From contig JBEKHI010000051.1 of assembly GCA_050012355.1 (NCBI GenBank), positions 1 to 28,645 of the forward strand: 28,645 nucleotides of DNA, read 5' to 3'. A program made the translations under genes and the position numbers. This DNA is from JBEKHI01 sp050012355 (GTDB lineage Bacteria > Actinomycetota > Actinomycetes > Streptosporangiales > Streptosporangiaceae). Positions 7,014 to 16,184 of the stretch are shown one piece after another. The notes under the pieces were generated by a model, which saw only the letters and a list, made by a program, of their open reading frames with translations, ran no database searches and was not told the DNA's origin. Position 1 is the stretch's first letter. Each line of letters begins with the position of its first letter.

Positions 7014-9410
7014 TCAGGGGACGAGCCACTGCTGGTTTGAGCCTCCGTTACAGGTCCACAGATCGAGTTGGGTGCTGTCGGCGGTGTTGAACCCGGGGTC
7101 GTCTAGGCACTTGCCGGATGCCGGGTTGACCAGCTGGCCGTTGATCGCGATCCATTCCTGGTTCGCACCGCCGTTGCAGGTCCACTCCTCGATGTCCGTG
7201 CCGTTGGTGTAGACAGCCCCGGTGATGTCGAGGCATTCACCGTTGATCTCGATGGTCCCGCCGGTGGTCGTCACCCCGGACTCGAGCGTCCACTGCTGGG
7301 CGGCGGTGCTGTTGCAGCTGTACATCTGCACCACGGTGCCCGCGGTCGCCGAGTCCGCGTTGTCGTCCATGCAGTCGGACAGATCATCGCCCGCGGTGAC
7401 CGCGCCGGTCGGCGTCGAGGAACCGACCGAGGTGACCGACAGGTCGCCGAACTGGTCGGTCTGGTACCCGTCGGTGCCCAGCCCGATCATCCCTGACGAG
7501 TAGGACGAACTGGTGGCCGATCCCACGGTTGTCCCGTTGATCGCGGCGGTGATCGTGGATCCGTCAAAGGTGAGCGAGAGCTTATTCCAGGTATCGGTTC
7601 CTGGCGCGGTCACGGTGCCCGACGCCAGCGTCGTTATGGTCCCTGAAGTACTGTTCTTGTATATTTCCCATGCTCCGGTATTGGACAGCTGCAGGTAGTA
7701 GTCGTTGATCTCCGCCGCGTCGAAGGCCGTCTGCCAGCCGACTCTGCCAAGGAGTTGCACCGCTCCGGCTTGCTCCATGTAGGCCTCGGCCGAAACCGTG
7801 TAGTTGCCCCAGCTCAGGTTGCCGCCGATCGTGTACGGGTTGGCGTTGTCGTCCCACTCGATCGGCTCGGTCGCGGCCTGCTGTTGCACGCAGTCACCGG
7901 ACAGGCCGCTCGCGCACGGCTCGACCTCGAAGGCACCCTGCATCTGGGACAGGTACTTCGGCTGCTGGCCGACCGTGTCGGAGCTGAAGCTGTCGCTATA
8001 GGGCAGCGCGAACCCGGTCTGCGCGGGGCCCGCCGCGTCGCCCGCGCCCTGACCGGTGGTCGTCGTTATCGTGTAGACGTAGCCAGGCTCCACGGTCAGT
8101 GAGTACGAGCCGTCAGATGGCGTGATGCTCTCGATTTCCTGCATGTACGGGCCGTCGGCCGCTAGGTCCGATGCCCACACGTGGACGGTTCCGTCGGAGA
8201 GCCCGCCGGATACGTTCTCCGTCACGGTCTGCGCCGCCGTCGCGGTGGTCGTCTCGATGATCGTGGAGTAGTCGGTGTCGTCGGTCGACTTGAGCGTGAC
8301 GTATGAGCCATCCGACTCATCCCCGCTGAGGTAACCGGACCCGTCGTTGAGGAACTGCCAGCCGGGCGCGGTGAACTGAGTGACTTGCGCGGCGGTCCAT
8401 AGCTGGGCGCCGACCGAGTACCAGCCCGACGACGGTTCGGGAGCCCAGATCAGCCCGTCGGTGTCATACGGCAGGTCCGGGTAGACGGACGCGATGATCG
8501 GCCAGTTGATATACGCGGTCAGATCCCCGTCGGTATAGCCGCGGATGATGGACCTGATCATCGCCTCGGCGCCGCTGTTGTAGTCTTCCGAGCCGTTCTC
8601 GCTCGCCCACATCGGCTTGCCGGTCGCTTCGGCCGTGGAACTGGTCGTGCAGGTCTCGGAGCCGCCGCCGTCTCCGCCCGCGCAGGGGTAGTGGTCGCCG
8701 AGGATGGAGACCGCGGCGGCGAACGCCGGGGTGTCTTCGACCGCGCTGGCGTCGTCCCAGCCGGCGGTGTCGTCGGCGACGATCTGCACGCTGGAGTAAC
8801 CGTCGTCGTTGAGTGTTGTGCGGAGCTGTTCGTACCAGGATTCGTCGTAGCTGCGTTCGTTCCAGCCGCCGAGGTAGCTGATGGTGAGATCGTGCGAGGT
8901 CGCGCAGTTCAGCCAGGAGACCAGGTAGTCGATCGTGGCGGTGGACCAGAACGTGCCCAGCCACCCCGGCGCGCCCCAGGCCAGCCCGTAGAACTTGATG
9001 TCCGGGTTCCGGTCTTGCGCCTGTTCCATCAGCCACCACTCGTAGCCGTTGTTGCAGTCGATGCTGCCTTCGGTGTGTTCGATGCTCGATTCTGAGCCAT
9101 CTGTTGAGTTTGTGTCGCCGCCGATCTCGACCTTGAGGATCTGCAGCGATGCTCCGTAGTCCGGAGTGAACAGGTAATTCAGGATCTCGTTCTGCTCCGT
9201 TGCCGGGTAGTCGGTGAGCAGCCGGGTGTTGCCGCCGCCCCCGCTGATCGCCCCGACACCGTAGAATTCCCGCCCGGCGCTCGCCCCGTCCGCGCTGATA
9301 GTCGTCGCCGCGTGCGCGGTTCCCGCCGTCACCGTGGCGGCCACCAGGGCCCCGGCCGCCAGGGCAAGTGCCGCCAATATTCTTCGGAATCGCACGCCTT
9401 GTCGCTTCAT
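7014..9410 (-). CDS. secreted GH59 galactocerebrosidase-like hydrolase with ricin lectin tail
   Basis: A 798-aa secreted glycoside hydrolase. A Sec signal peptide (basic MKRQGVRFRR, hydrophobic core, AHA cleavage near 34) precedes a GH59 catalytic domain with family hallmarks FYGVGAISGGGGNTRLL, SLQILKVEIGGD and GYEWWLMEQAQDRNPDIKFY. The predicted acid/base is E185 in GGWNERSYDESW and the nucleophile E271 in KPMWASENGSED, by analogy with animal galactosylceramidase. A middle beta-sandwich (about 470-660) resembles the family's lectin-like domain. The last 130 residues hold three QxW repeats (QQW, QEW, QQW) of a ricin-type/CBM13 module. It probably removes beta-galactose from glycolipids or glycans outside the cell. 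AGGAGA lies 8 nt before the ATG. Confidence 0.9.
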   Translation of the reverse strand: MKRQGVRFRRILAALALAAGALVAATVTAGTAHAATTISADGASAGREFYGVGAISGGGGNTRLLTDYPATEQNEILNYLFTPDYGASLQILKVEIGGDTNSTDGSESSIEHTEGSIDCNNGYEWWLMEQAQDRNPDIKFYGLAWGAPGWLGTFWSTATIDYLVSWLNCATSHDLTISYLGGWNERSYDESWYEQLRTTLNDDGYSSVQIVADDTAGWDDASAVEDTPAFAAAVSILGDHYPCAGGDGGGSETCTTSSTAEATGKPMWASENGSEDYNSGAEAMIRSIIRGYTDGDLTAYINWPIIASVYPDLPYDTDGLIWAPEPSSGWYSVGAQLWTAAQVTQFTAPGWQFLNDGSGYLSGDESDGSYVTLKSTDDTDYSTIIETTTATAAQTVTENVSGGLSDGTVHVWASDLAADGPYMQEIESITPSDGSYSLTVEPGYVYTITTTTGQGAGDAAGPAQTGFALPYSDSFSSDTVGQQPKYLSQMQGAFEVEPCASGLSGDCVQQQAATEPIEWDDNANPYTIGGNLSWGNYTVSAEAYMEQAGAVQLLGRVGWQTAFDAAEINDYYLQLSNTGAWEIYKNSTSGTITTLASGTVTAPGTDTWNKLSLTFDGSTITAAINGTTVGSATSSSYSSGMIGLGTDGYQTDQFGDLSVTSVGSSTPTGAVTAGDDLSDCMDDNADSATAGTVVQMYSCNSTAAQQWTLESGVTTTGGTIEINGECLDITGAVYTNGTDIEEWTCNGGANQEWIAINGQLVNPASGKCLDDPGFNTADSTQLDLWTCNGGSNQQWLVP

Positions 9411-9595
9411 CGCGATATCTCCTGACTTAGGCTGTTACCGACATTTGGGCACGGCTTTCGACACAAGTCAAGATGCGATGCGTCGGTGTCTGGGGCCAGG
9501 AGCAAGAGGACGGACTGGCGGGCAGAGGGCGGTTAAACTCTTCCGTGGCTTAGTCGCTGGACCGTCTCGGCCGTACCTCGAGAAGGGGCGTGCGC
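9411..9595. promoter_or_regulatory. divergent promoter region, GH59 and methyltransferase
   Basis: About 185 bp separate the two divergent starts. On the minus strand TTGACT (9471-9466) is a fair -35 for the GH59 gene, but the -10 17 bp on (CCAAAT) is poor. No clear plus-strand promoter was found; AAGGGG at 9583-9588 is the methyltransferase ribosome site. Confidence 0.3.
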
Positions 9596-10435
9596 ATGCC
9601 AGGTAAGTGGTACGAGAGTGCGGTGCCCGAGGATGAGCCGCCGGGGCCGCAGATTGATACGAGCGTGCCGCACATCGCGCGGATCTATGACTACTGGCTT
9701 GGCGGCAAGGATAATTTCGCCGCTGACCGGCAGGTTGCCGAGCAGGTCCTTGAGGTGGCTCCGGGCGTCGTCGAAAACGTGCGGGCCAACCGGGCGTTCC
9801 TTGGCCGGGTCGTGCGCTACCTGGCCGGGCAGGAGGGCGTCAGGCAGTTCCTCGACATCGGCACCGGGGTCCCGGCGGCGGATAACACCCACGAGGTCGC
9901 CCAGGCGGTCGCCCCTGAGACCCGCGTGGTGTACGTCGACAACGACCCGATCGTGCTGGCCCATGCCCGGGCGCTGCTGACCAGCCGGACCGGTGCCACC
10001 GCGTATATCGACGCCGACATCCGCGAGCCGGACAAGATCCTCGCCGAGGCGGCCAGGACCCTGGACTTCGGCCAGCCGGTCGCCGTCATGATGCTCGCGG
10101 TCCTGCATGTGATCGGCGACGATGATGATCCCTACCGCATCGTGGCCCGCACGATGGAAGCGCTGCCGCCGGGCAGTTTCCTGACGATCTCGCACGGTGC
10201 GAACGACATCGACACCGAGGTAATGGCCGATGTAGCCGGCCGCCTGAAAACGCTGATGCCCGCCGGGCAGAAGCCAGCGTTTCGCGACCGGGCCGAAGTC
10301 GTCCGCTTCTTCAGCGGGCTTGAGCTGCTTGAGCCGGGTGTGGTGCCGGTACCGGAGTGGCGTCCTAGCGCTGGCGCGGCAGTGGCTGGCCGAGTTCCGA
10401 TGTGGGGCGGAGTCGCTCGCAAGCCGACTTCTTAA
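9596..10435 (+). CDS. DUF574 family SAM-dependent methyltransferase
   Basis: A 279-aa protein of the actinobacteria-enriched DUF574 (methyltransferase 19) family. Diagnostic blocks are PHIARIYDYWLGGKDNF (about 25-41), the SAM-binding motif I FLDIGTGVP (85-93), and motif II VVYVDNDPIVLAHARALL (111-128). It should be soluble and use S-adenosylmethionine; substrates of the family are largely unknown. The ATG at 9596 is favoured over a GTG at 9590 because AAGGGG sits 7 nt before it. The stop is 10 bp from the stop of the convergent glycosyltransferase gene, leaving no room for a terminator between them. Confidence 0.9.
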   Translation: MPGKWYESAVPEDEPPGPQIDTSVPHIARIYDYWLGGKDNFAADRQVAEQVLEVAPGVVENVRANRAFLGRVVRYLAGQEGVRQFLDIGTGVPAADNTHEVAQAVAPETRVVYVDNDPIVLAHARALLTSRTGATAYIDADIREPDKILAEAARTLDFGQPVAVMMLAVLHVIGDDDDPYRIVARTMEALPPGSFLTISHGANDIDTEVMADVAGRLKTLMPAGQKPAFRDRAEVVRFFSGLELLEPGVVPVPEWRPSAGAAVAGRVPMWGGVARKPTS

Positions 10436-10445
10436 CCAGGTCTTG

Positions 10446-11216
10446 CTAGCTGCCTCGGCGCAAGCGCAAGCGCCAGGGGAGCAGCGCCGATTCGAGCTGG
10501 ACGGACAGGCTCATCTTCGACGCGCCCGCCTGGCGTTGCCCGAACCGGATCGGTACCTCGACGGCCGACTGCCCCGCGCGCAGCGCCAGGTACTTCGTCT
10601 CCACCTGGAAGCTGTACCCGGTGCTGGCGGTCTGCGCGAGGATTCCTGGCAGCACGTCGGCGCGCCACAGCACGAAACCCGCCGTGATGTCACGTAGCCG
10701 CAGGCCAAGTACGCGAGCCGCGTACCAGTTGGCCCAGCCAGACAGCAGTCGGCGGTGCACTGGCCAGTCCTCACCGAGTGATCCTCCGCTGATGTACCTG
10801 CTCCCGACCACGAGGCTGCTGTCCGTGGCCAGCGCTTCGCGGAGCAGCTGCGAGATCACCTCCGCGGGGTGGCTGCCATCGGCGTCCATCTGGAGCACGT
10901 ACCGCGCGCCCTCGGCGACTGCCTGGGCCATGCCGTCGGCGTAGGCCCGGCCCAGCCCCTCCTTGCCCGGCCGGTGCAGCACGCTCATCCGCCCGTCGGC
11001 CTGGAGTGCTAGTTGCTCTGCCAGTTCGCCGGTGCCATCAGGGCTGTTGTCGTCGACCACCTTCAGGCGCAGGCCGGGCAACGGCAGGCTCAGCACACGT
11101 TCGCAGGTGGTGGCCAGGCTGCCGGCCTCGTTGTAGGTGGGCATCACGACGGTCAGCGGTGTCGCGGCCCACTCCTGTGGCAGCGCGGTGTCTTCCTTGA
11201 CTCCGGTCGTCGCCAT
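10446..11216 (-). CDS. polyprenol-phosphate mannosyltransferase-like GT2
   Basis: A 256-aa family 2 glycosyltransferase of the dolichol/polyprenol-phosphate mannose synthase type. Motifs: nucleotide-binding TVVMPTYNEAGSL (22-34), VDDNSPDGTGEL (54-65), the metal-binding DAD in QMDADGSHPAE (109-119), and LRDITAGFVLWR toward the C-terminus. It lacks a C-terminal membrane anchor, so it is the short cytoplasmic-face form. It likely charges a polyprenyl phosphate with a sugar from GDP-mannose or a similar donor. The start overlaps the upstream PMT-like gene as TAATG, so the donor-making and donor-using enzymes are coupled. The exact sugar is not shown by the sequence. Confidence 0.85.
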   Translation of the reverse strand: MATTGVKEDTALPQEWAATPLTVVMPTYNEAGSLATTCERVLSLPLPGLRLKVVDDNSPDGTGELAEQLALQADGRMSVLHRPGKEGLGRAYADGMAQAVAEGARYVLQMDADGSHPAEVISQLLREALATDSSLVVGSRYISGGSLGEDWPVHRRLLSGWANWYAARVLGLRLRDITAGFVLWRADVLPGILAQTASTGYSFQVETKYLALRAGQSAVEVPIRFGQRQAGASKMSLSVQLESALLPWRLRLRRGS

Positions 11217-13501
11217 TACGCGCTCCTCGAGCAGACGTAGAGGGTGTCGGTGCTGCCGTCGTAGTCCTTCGCGGGGACCGTCGAGCACGACTTCTCCACC
11301 CAGGTCGAGATCGTCGTGGAGGTGGAGTCAGTACCACCGCCGAACCCAGTTCCGGTTCCTGTCGAGCTGTCTAGCAGGAAGAACCTGAGCTGGCCGGTGT
11401 GCACGAGTTCCTCGACCTTGGCCAGAGTGGGTTCGGGGACCGAGCCGCTGAACCCGCCCATGGGCATGACTTCCTGCCCGGTGGCCAGGATGTACGGCGA
11501 CGCCGTCTCCCAGGAGGCCACCGCCATCAGGTAGCTGGCACCATCGCGGTTTGCCTCGACATAGTGGTAGATGTCCTGCTCGGCGGTGGTCAGGGTGGTC
11601 GTAGCGCTGTTCGTGATCCCACCGCCTGCGCCACCGCCGATACCAGTCTGCCCGCTGCCTAGTCCGTCACCGTACCGCCCGGTCCCCGTCCGGTCGCCAT
11701 ATCGCTCGGTGAACGAGGCGAATGTTCCGCCCGTCGTGCCGCCGCCGCCACCGAATCCTCCCGCCGGGCCAGCGCTCGCGTTGAACGAACTGCCGCCGTA
11801 TTTCGTGTCCAGGACGGAGGCTGCCCACGCGCCCGGGGCCGCGACGATGGCGGCGATGCCGCCGGCCAGCGCCACGGTCGCGATGCGTGTTCGCACCCGG
11901 TTGGACAGCCTGGCGCCGATCATCGCCACGATCGCGATCACTCCCGCTGCCACGATGATGTCCCTGGCCCACGGCAGGAAGCCGCCGTAGCTACGCCATA
12001 GGAAGAGCGTCCAGGCTAGCTGGGCCGCCACCACCGCGGGCAGCACCCAGCCTCGCCAGCCGTTCGCCCGGTAGGTCCGCCAGAACATGACGATTCCGGT
12101 GCCGCCCAGCGCGGCCAGCGGCGGCGCCAGCGACGCCACGTAAGCGGTGTGCGGGATCGTGCCCATTTTGCTGAAGATGAGCCCGAAGGTGAGCAACCAC
12201 AGACCCCAGAAGACGAACCCGGCCCGCAACTGGTCACTGCGCTTGGCGCGGCGCGTCCAGGCTAGACCGAAGATCACCGTTAGCACGGCCAGCGGGTAGA
12301 GCCAGCCGACCTCCGGGCCGTACTCGCTGCCGAGCAGCTTGGTCCAGCCGCTGCCGAAACTACTGCCAGCCGAGCCCAGCCCAGCTCCGCCCGTCGTGTT
12401 CCCTCCGGGCGCTGTTCCCGCTGTCCCTCCCGGAGTGCTGCTTGTCTTAGCCGTCGTGGCGGTGCCGCCGGGTGGCGTCCCGCCAAAGCCACCGCCGTGA
12501 CCCGTCGTACCGCCCGGACCGCCGCCGCTGGGGAACCCTGACCCACCCGTTCCGGTACGGAAGCCTCCGCCCCCGCCGCCACCGGTCGTGACGCCCGGTC
12601 CCGAGGTCACCGCTCCCTTGATCGTGATGCCGAACCGCTCGAGCCCGTTGTAGCCGAAGACCATCGCGATCGCGCTGTTGTTGGTCGACCCGTCGACGTA
12701 GGGCCGGTCACTGGCCGGGGTGAACGTGTACAGGGCGATCCATGACAACGACACCGCCAGCATGATGACGCCCGCCACGCTGGTCTGCCAGACGCGGCGG
12801 CCCAGCCCGGCCGGCGCGCAGACCAGGTAGCCGATGGCGAGCGCCGGCAGCACCATCCACGCCTGCAGCATCTTGGCCTGGAAGCCCAGGCCAATCCAGA
12901 CGCCGGCCCAGATCAGCGAGCGCAGCCGCGCCTCGCCCACAGCTCGCTGATAGGAGTCGGCGGCCAGCACGAGGCACATGGTGAGGGCGCCGTCCTCCAT
13001 GCTGTGGCCGAACATCGACGCCGCTATCGGTGTCAGCGTGAACAGTGCCGCCGCGACCAGCCCGGGCATCACCCCCGCCCAGCGGCGGACGATCCGGTAC
13101 ATGGCAAGGACGGAGATCACGCCCTCGATCACCTGCGGGAGCGCGAGCGACCACGGATGGAAACCGAAGATCCGCGCCGACAGCGCCTGCGGCAGGAACG
13201 ATCCGGCCAGCTTGTCGATGGTGATCGTGGCATTAGGGTCGAACGCGCCGAAGATAAACGCTTTCCAGCTCACCGACATACTTTTGACCGCGACGGAGTA
13301 GAACGGCGCTAGCCCGGCGTCAACGATGTTCCAGGCGTACAGCAGCGCGGCCACCGCGGCGATGCCGAGCAAGACCGGGCGAGCCCAGCTCGGCTGGCCG
13401 TCGGGTGAGCGCCACAGTTCCCATCGGCGGCGTGAGCGTGTGTGAGCGGGACGGTCCTTGGTCGAGGACAGGTCCATCAGATCCGAAAGGATCATGGACA
13501 C
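11216..13501 (-). CDS. PMT/ArnT-like (GT39-fold) membrane glycosyltransferase
   Basis: A 761-aa multi-spanning membrane protein resembling the YkcA/B-type mannosyltransferases of Gram-positives. The N-terminal half has the luminal-loop block SMSVSWKAFIFGAFDPNATI and a TIDKLAGSFLPQALSARIFG stretch, followed by many membrane helices. Two very Gly/Thr/Ser-rich segments (about 305-390, and 580-620) interrupt the hydrophobic regions and should be extracytoplasmic. The C-terminal soluble part (TTAEQDIYHYVEANRDGASY) is shared with the family. It probably transfers a sugar from polyprenyl phosphate to envelope acceptors. The start is a GTG at 13501 with GGAGG 7 nt upstream (13513-13509); ATGs at 13495 and 13477 have worse spacing. 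Confidence 0.85.
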   Translation of the reverse strand: MSMILSDLMDLSSTKDRPAHTRSRRRWELWRSPDGQPSWARPVLLGIAAVAALLYAWNIVDAGLAPFYSVAVKSMSVSWKAFIFGAFDPNATITIDKLAGSFLPQALSARIFGFHPWSLALPQVIEGVISVLAMYRIVRRWAGVMPGLVAAALFTLTPIAASMFGHSMEDGALTMCLVLAADSYQRAVGEARLRSLIWAGVWIGLGFQAKMLQAWMVLPALAIGYLVCAPAGLGRRVWQTSVAGVIMLAVSLSWIALYTFTPASDRPYVDGSTNNSAIAMVFGYNGLERFGITIKGAVTSGPGVTTGGGGGGGFRTGTGGSGFPSGGGPGGTTGHGGGFGGTPPGGTATTAKTSSTPGGTAGTAPGGNTTGGAGLGSAGSSFGSGWTKLLGSEYGPEVGWLYPLAVLTVIFGLAWTRRAKRSDQLRAGFVFWGLWLLTFGLIFSKMGTIPHTAYVASLAPPLAALGGTGIVMFWRTYRANGWRGWVLPAVVAAQLAWTLFLWRSYGGFLPWARDIIVAAGVIAIVAMIGARLSNRVRTRIATVALAGGIAAIVAAPGAWAASVLDTKYGGSSFNASAGPAGGFGGGGGTTGGTFASFTERYGDRTGTGRYGDGLGSGQTGIGGGAGGGITNSATTTLTTAEQDIYHYVEANRDGASYLMAVASWETASPYILATGQEVMPMGGFSGSVPEPTLAKVEELVHTGQLRFFLLDSSTGTGTGFGGGTDSTSTTISTWVEKSCSTVPAKDYDGSTDTLYVCSRSA

Positions 13502-13625
13502 AGCGAAACCTCCGGGGAGTTGGATCGGGATCACGGCCTGGCGTCGTCGCACGGGCGCGTCATTAATTCATGACGAACAGTCACGGATTATGGTCAGCCC
13601 GTATCCAAAAGTCCTGAAGGAGTCC

Positions 13626-13784
13626 TCAGCGCGGCGTAAGTCCCCGGCCGTCAGCGTCACCGATGTTGGTGGTAGAGGTCCGTCTGCACCAAAACTCAAC
13701 ACGCGATACCGCCCAGGATGCGGTTGCGGTTGCGCAGACCATGTGCTCGAGCAGCCATTGGCCCTCGTCGAACTCGAACTCCAC
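13626..13784 (-). CDS. possible small ORF, 52 aa, unknown
   Basis: GTG-started frame MEFEFDEGQWLLEHMVCATA followed by SWAVSRVEFWCRRTST and a TGA at 13626. A strong GGAGG lies 7 nt before the GTG, and a palindrome (13816-13830) lies upstream of that, so it has the layout of a real small gene. I do not recognise the sequence. It could also be a chance frame or a remnant. It ends about 124 bp before the PMT-like gene on the same strand. Confidence 0.3.
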   Translation of the reverse strand: MEFEFDEGQWLLEHMVCATATASWAVSRVEFWCRRTSTTNIGDADGRGLTPR

Positions 13785-13815
13785 GGACTACCCTCCGACG
13801 GCGAACTCCCCAGGC

Positions 13816-13830
13816 GAGAATAACATTCTC
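13816..13830. promoter_or_regulatory. perfect palindrome GAGAAT-AAC-ATTCTC, candidate operator
   Basis: A 15-bp perfect 6-3-6 palindrome in AT-richer DNA, upstream of the 52-aa minus-strand ORF. It looks like a repressor site (size and symmetry), but no known regulator motif was firmly recognised. Confidence 0.4.
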
Positions 13831-14082
13831 ATATTGGGAGAGTAGCCGTGAAGGCGGGTCGCTGAGTCGGCGTGGAGGCTGCCGCCGGATGCCAACGGCA
13901 CCGATGCTGCATTGTTGCGTCTCGCCGATGCGAGGCATCGTTGTGCGCCCGCGCCGCACGCCCTGTCGGAGCGCAACACTTAACGGGCGCTGCGCTCAGG
14001 TGGGGTACTGCCTGGGCTGGCTGGTGTAGGTCCGCCCGGACGCCACACGGGGCAAGACGTCATGTTTCTGGCGAACCGTCAC

Positions 14083-14136
14083 CCTATGGATGTCCCATCG
14101 CAGGCGCCACGGCACCTGCGATGGGACATCCATAGG
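14083..14136. terminator. perfect 22-bp-arm hairpin, related to 28561-28616
   Basis: The left arm 14083-14104 (starting CCTATGGATGTCCCATCG) and right arm 14115-14136 match perfectly around a 10-nt loop that can itself pair GCC with GGC. It lies downstream of the thiolase gene on the minus strand, so it can terminate that transcript. Its 15-nt core ATGGATGTCCCATCG recurs at 28565-28579. Confidence 0.6.
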
Positions 14137-14220
14137 CCCCGGACGGGCGTCGGCGGCGCAGATAAAGCTGATAAGTCCGGATAAAGCGGTCATTGATCGT
14201 GGGACGGAACGGACATGGGG

Positions 14221-14264
14221 CCGCGGCCGAGCGCGGGAAGCGAGTCGCAGGCAACTGGCCGCGG
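14221..14264 (-). terminator. GC hairpin just after the thiolase gene
   Basis: Perfect 8-bp inverted repeat CCGCGGCC (14221-14228) and GGCCGCGG (14257-14264) within 60 bp of the thiolase stop. The 28-nt loop makes it weaker than the long hairpin at 14083-14136. Confidence 0.3.
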
Positions 14265-14279
14265 TGAGCCGAGCGTCGA

Positions 14280-15431
<1,152 letters not shown>

Positions 15432-15462
15432 GCTCACTCCCGAGAGGTTCAGGCTGGTTCCT

Positions 15463-15468
15463 ACTCTA
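15463..15468 (-). promoter_or_regulatory. candidate -10 of the thiolase gene
   Basis: TAGAGT fits the actinobacterial TAGANT -10 and would give a short 5' leader to the ATG at 15431. No -35 was recognised at standard spacing. Confidence 0.3.
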
Positions 15469-15689
15469 CGGTAACAAAACGCGACACCGGCGTCTTCCTG
15501 GCGCGTTTTGGCGAGGCGGCCCGCGCGCCGAAAAGGCGGGCGTGCTCCCGCCGCGCGACGTGGCGGCGTTGCTCGCGGAGGCTCAAGACGCCTACGAGGC
15601 GGTAGCTGACCGCGCGTGACTTGAGCACCGCCGTTTTGATAAAAGGCATTTTCGCCATAACGACGGTGGCTGAACCAACCGCAGGCGCT

Positions 15690-15759
15690 TATTCCGTTTC
15701 TGGGCGGTGCGGCCCTGCCCGTGCTCTTTTAAGGGCACGGCCGCACCAACCAGCAAAGC
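15690..15759 (-). repeat. hairpin repeat copy 1 (inverted)
   Basis: Inverted repeat GGTGCGGCCCTGCCC (15706-15720) against 15733-15747 with one mismatch and a CTCTTTT-containing loop. Its reverse complement shares TTTGCTGGTTGGTGC and CGCACCGCCC with copy 3 at 26028-26133, so the copy is in opposite orientation to copies 2 and 3. Confidence 0.55.
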
Positions 15760-15904
15760 CTGTCTCGTCCAGGCGACGGCCGGGGTGGCGTGAAAGTGGC
15801 GGGCCCGGATCCGCTGCCACGCCGGTGGCCCGACGCGTGCACTGTTGATGGTTGTGGTGCTAACAGTGCAGTTGTTTCTGGTGTGATCTCCTAGCTGGTG
15901 TTCC

Positions 15905-16011
15905 GTTGGTGGTGGGTGCTGCATTGCCCAGATTCTTTTCTTGGCAGTGCAGCACCCACGAGGAACGGTCCGCTGCCGCGACGCTGGCTGGGGGAGGGAC
16001 TCTTCGGTCAG
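15905..16011 (+). repeat. hairpin repeat copy 2, left of the catabolic operon
   Basis: Stem GTGGGTGCTGCATTGCC (from 15912) pairs with GGCAGTGCAGCACCCAC (to 15959; 16 of 17) around a TTCTTTTCTT loop. A conserved tail follows: CGGTCCGCTGCCGCG (15966-15980) and GGCTGGGGGAGGGACT (15986-16001). Both tail blocks are identical in copy 3, in the same orientation, on the other side of the operon. Confidence 0.65.
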
Positions 16012-16095
16012 AGCATGGCCGGGCGGCCCGCGATGGAAGAGCCGCCGGGCCCCCCGCCGGCCGCGACGGGTGACCTCTGTCTCAACTGATCACTC

Positions 16096-16125
16096 TTGAC
16101 CCGGCTACCGCCGCGTGTCTATAGT
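16096..16125 (+). promoter_or_regulatory. sigma-70-like promoter of the catabolic operon
   Basis: -35 TTGACC (16096-16101), 18-bp spacer, -10 TATAGT (16120-16125). Both hexamers agree with the principal-sigma consensus of actinobacteria. Transcription should begin near 16132, giving a leader of about 50 nt that contains the palindrome at 16147-16161. Confidence 0.6.
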
Positions 16126-16146
16126 CTTCCAAAATACGGAATTGAC

Positions 16147-16161
16147 TACCACAATGTGGTA
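16147..16161. promoter_or_regulatory. perfect 7-1-7 palindrome, candidate IclR operator
   Basis: TACCACA-A-TGTGGTA lies just downstream of the predicted transcription start, where a bound repressor would block the polymerase. The operon encodes its own IclR-family regulator at 20652, the natural candidate to bind here. Binding is inferred. Confidence 0.55.
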
Positions 16162-16184
16162 ACTCTCGGGTTAGGTGGTGCAGG

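Larger units (their letters stand above)
13502..14279. other. 778-bp gene-poor region between PMT-like and thiolase genes
   Basis: No confident gene. The region holds a possible 52-codon minus-strand ORF (13626-13784), a perfect short palindrome (13816-13830), a long perfect hairpin (14083-14136), a GC-rich hairpin near the thiolase stop (14221-14264), and two direct GATAAAGC repeats (about 14161-14187). Several overlapping frames of 60-120 codons exist, but their composition (Arg/Ser/Cys-rich) looks like shadow translation. Confidence 0.5.
15432..16184. other. 753-bp divergent intergenic region with repeated hairpins
   Basis: No confident gene. It contains two copies of a hairpin repeat (15690-15759 and 15905-16011), a 9-bp-arm inverted repeat TGCACTGTT/AACAGTGCA (15838-15846, 15862-15870), a candidate thiolase -10 (TAGAGT, minus, 15468-15463), and the operon promoter and operator near its right end. 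A frame around 15480-15619 ends in LPPRDVAALLAEAQDAYEAV, which may be a gene remnant but was not identified. Confidence 0.5.

Noticed and set aside
13848..13865. Six-codon GTG frame after GGGAGAG, possible leader peptide
   Set aside because: No downstream gene on the plus strand to regulate.
13872..14135. 87-codon Cys/Arg-rich plus-strand frame
   Set aside because: Runs through the long hairpin at 14083 and matches nothing; probably chance.
15480..15619. Possible gene remnant ending LPPRDVAALLAEAQDAYEAV
   Set aside because: Looks protein-like over a short stretch but no family was recognised and no start or ribosome site fits.
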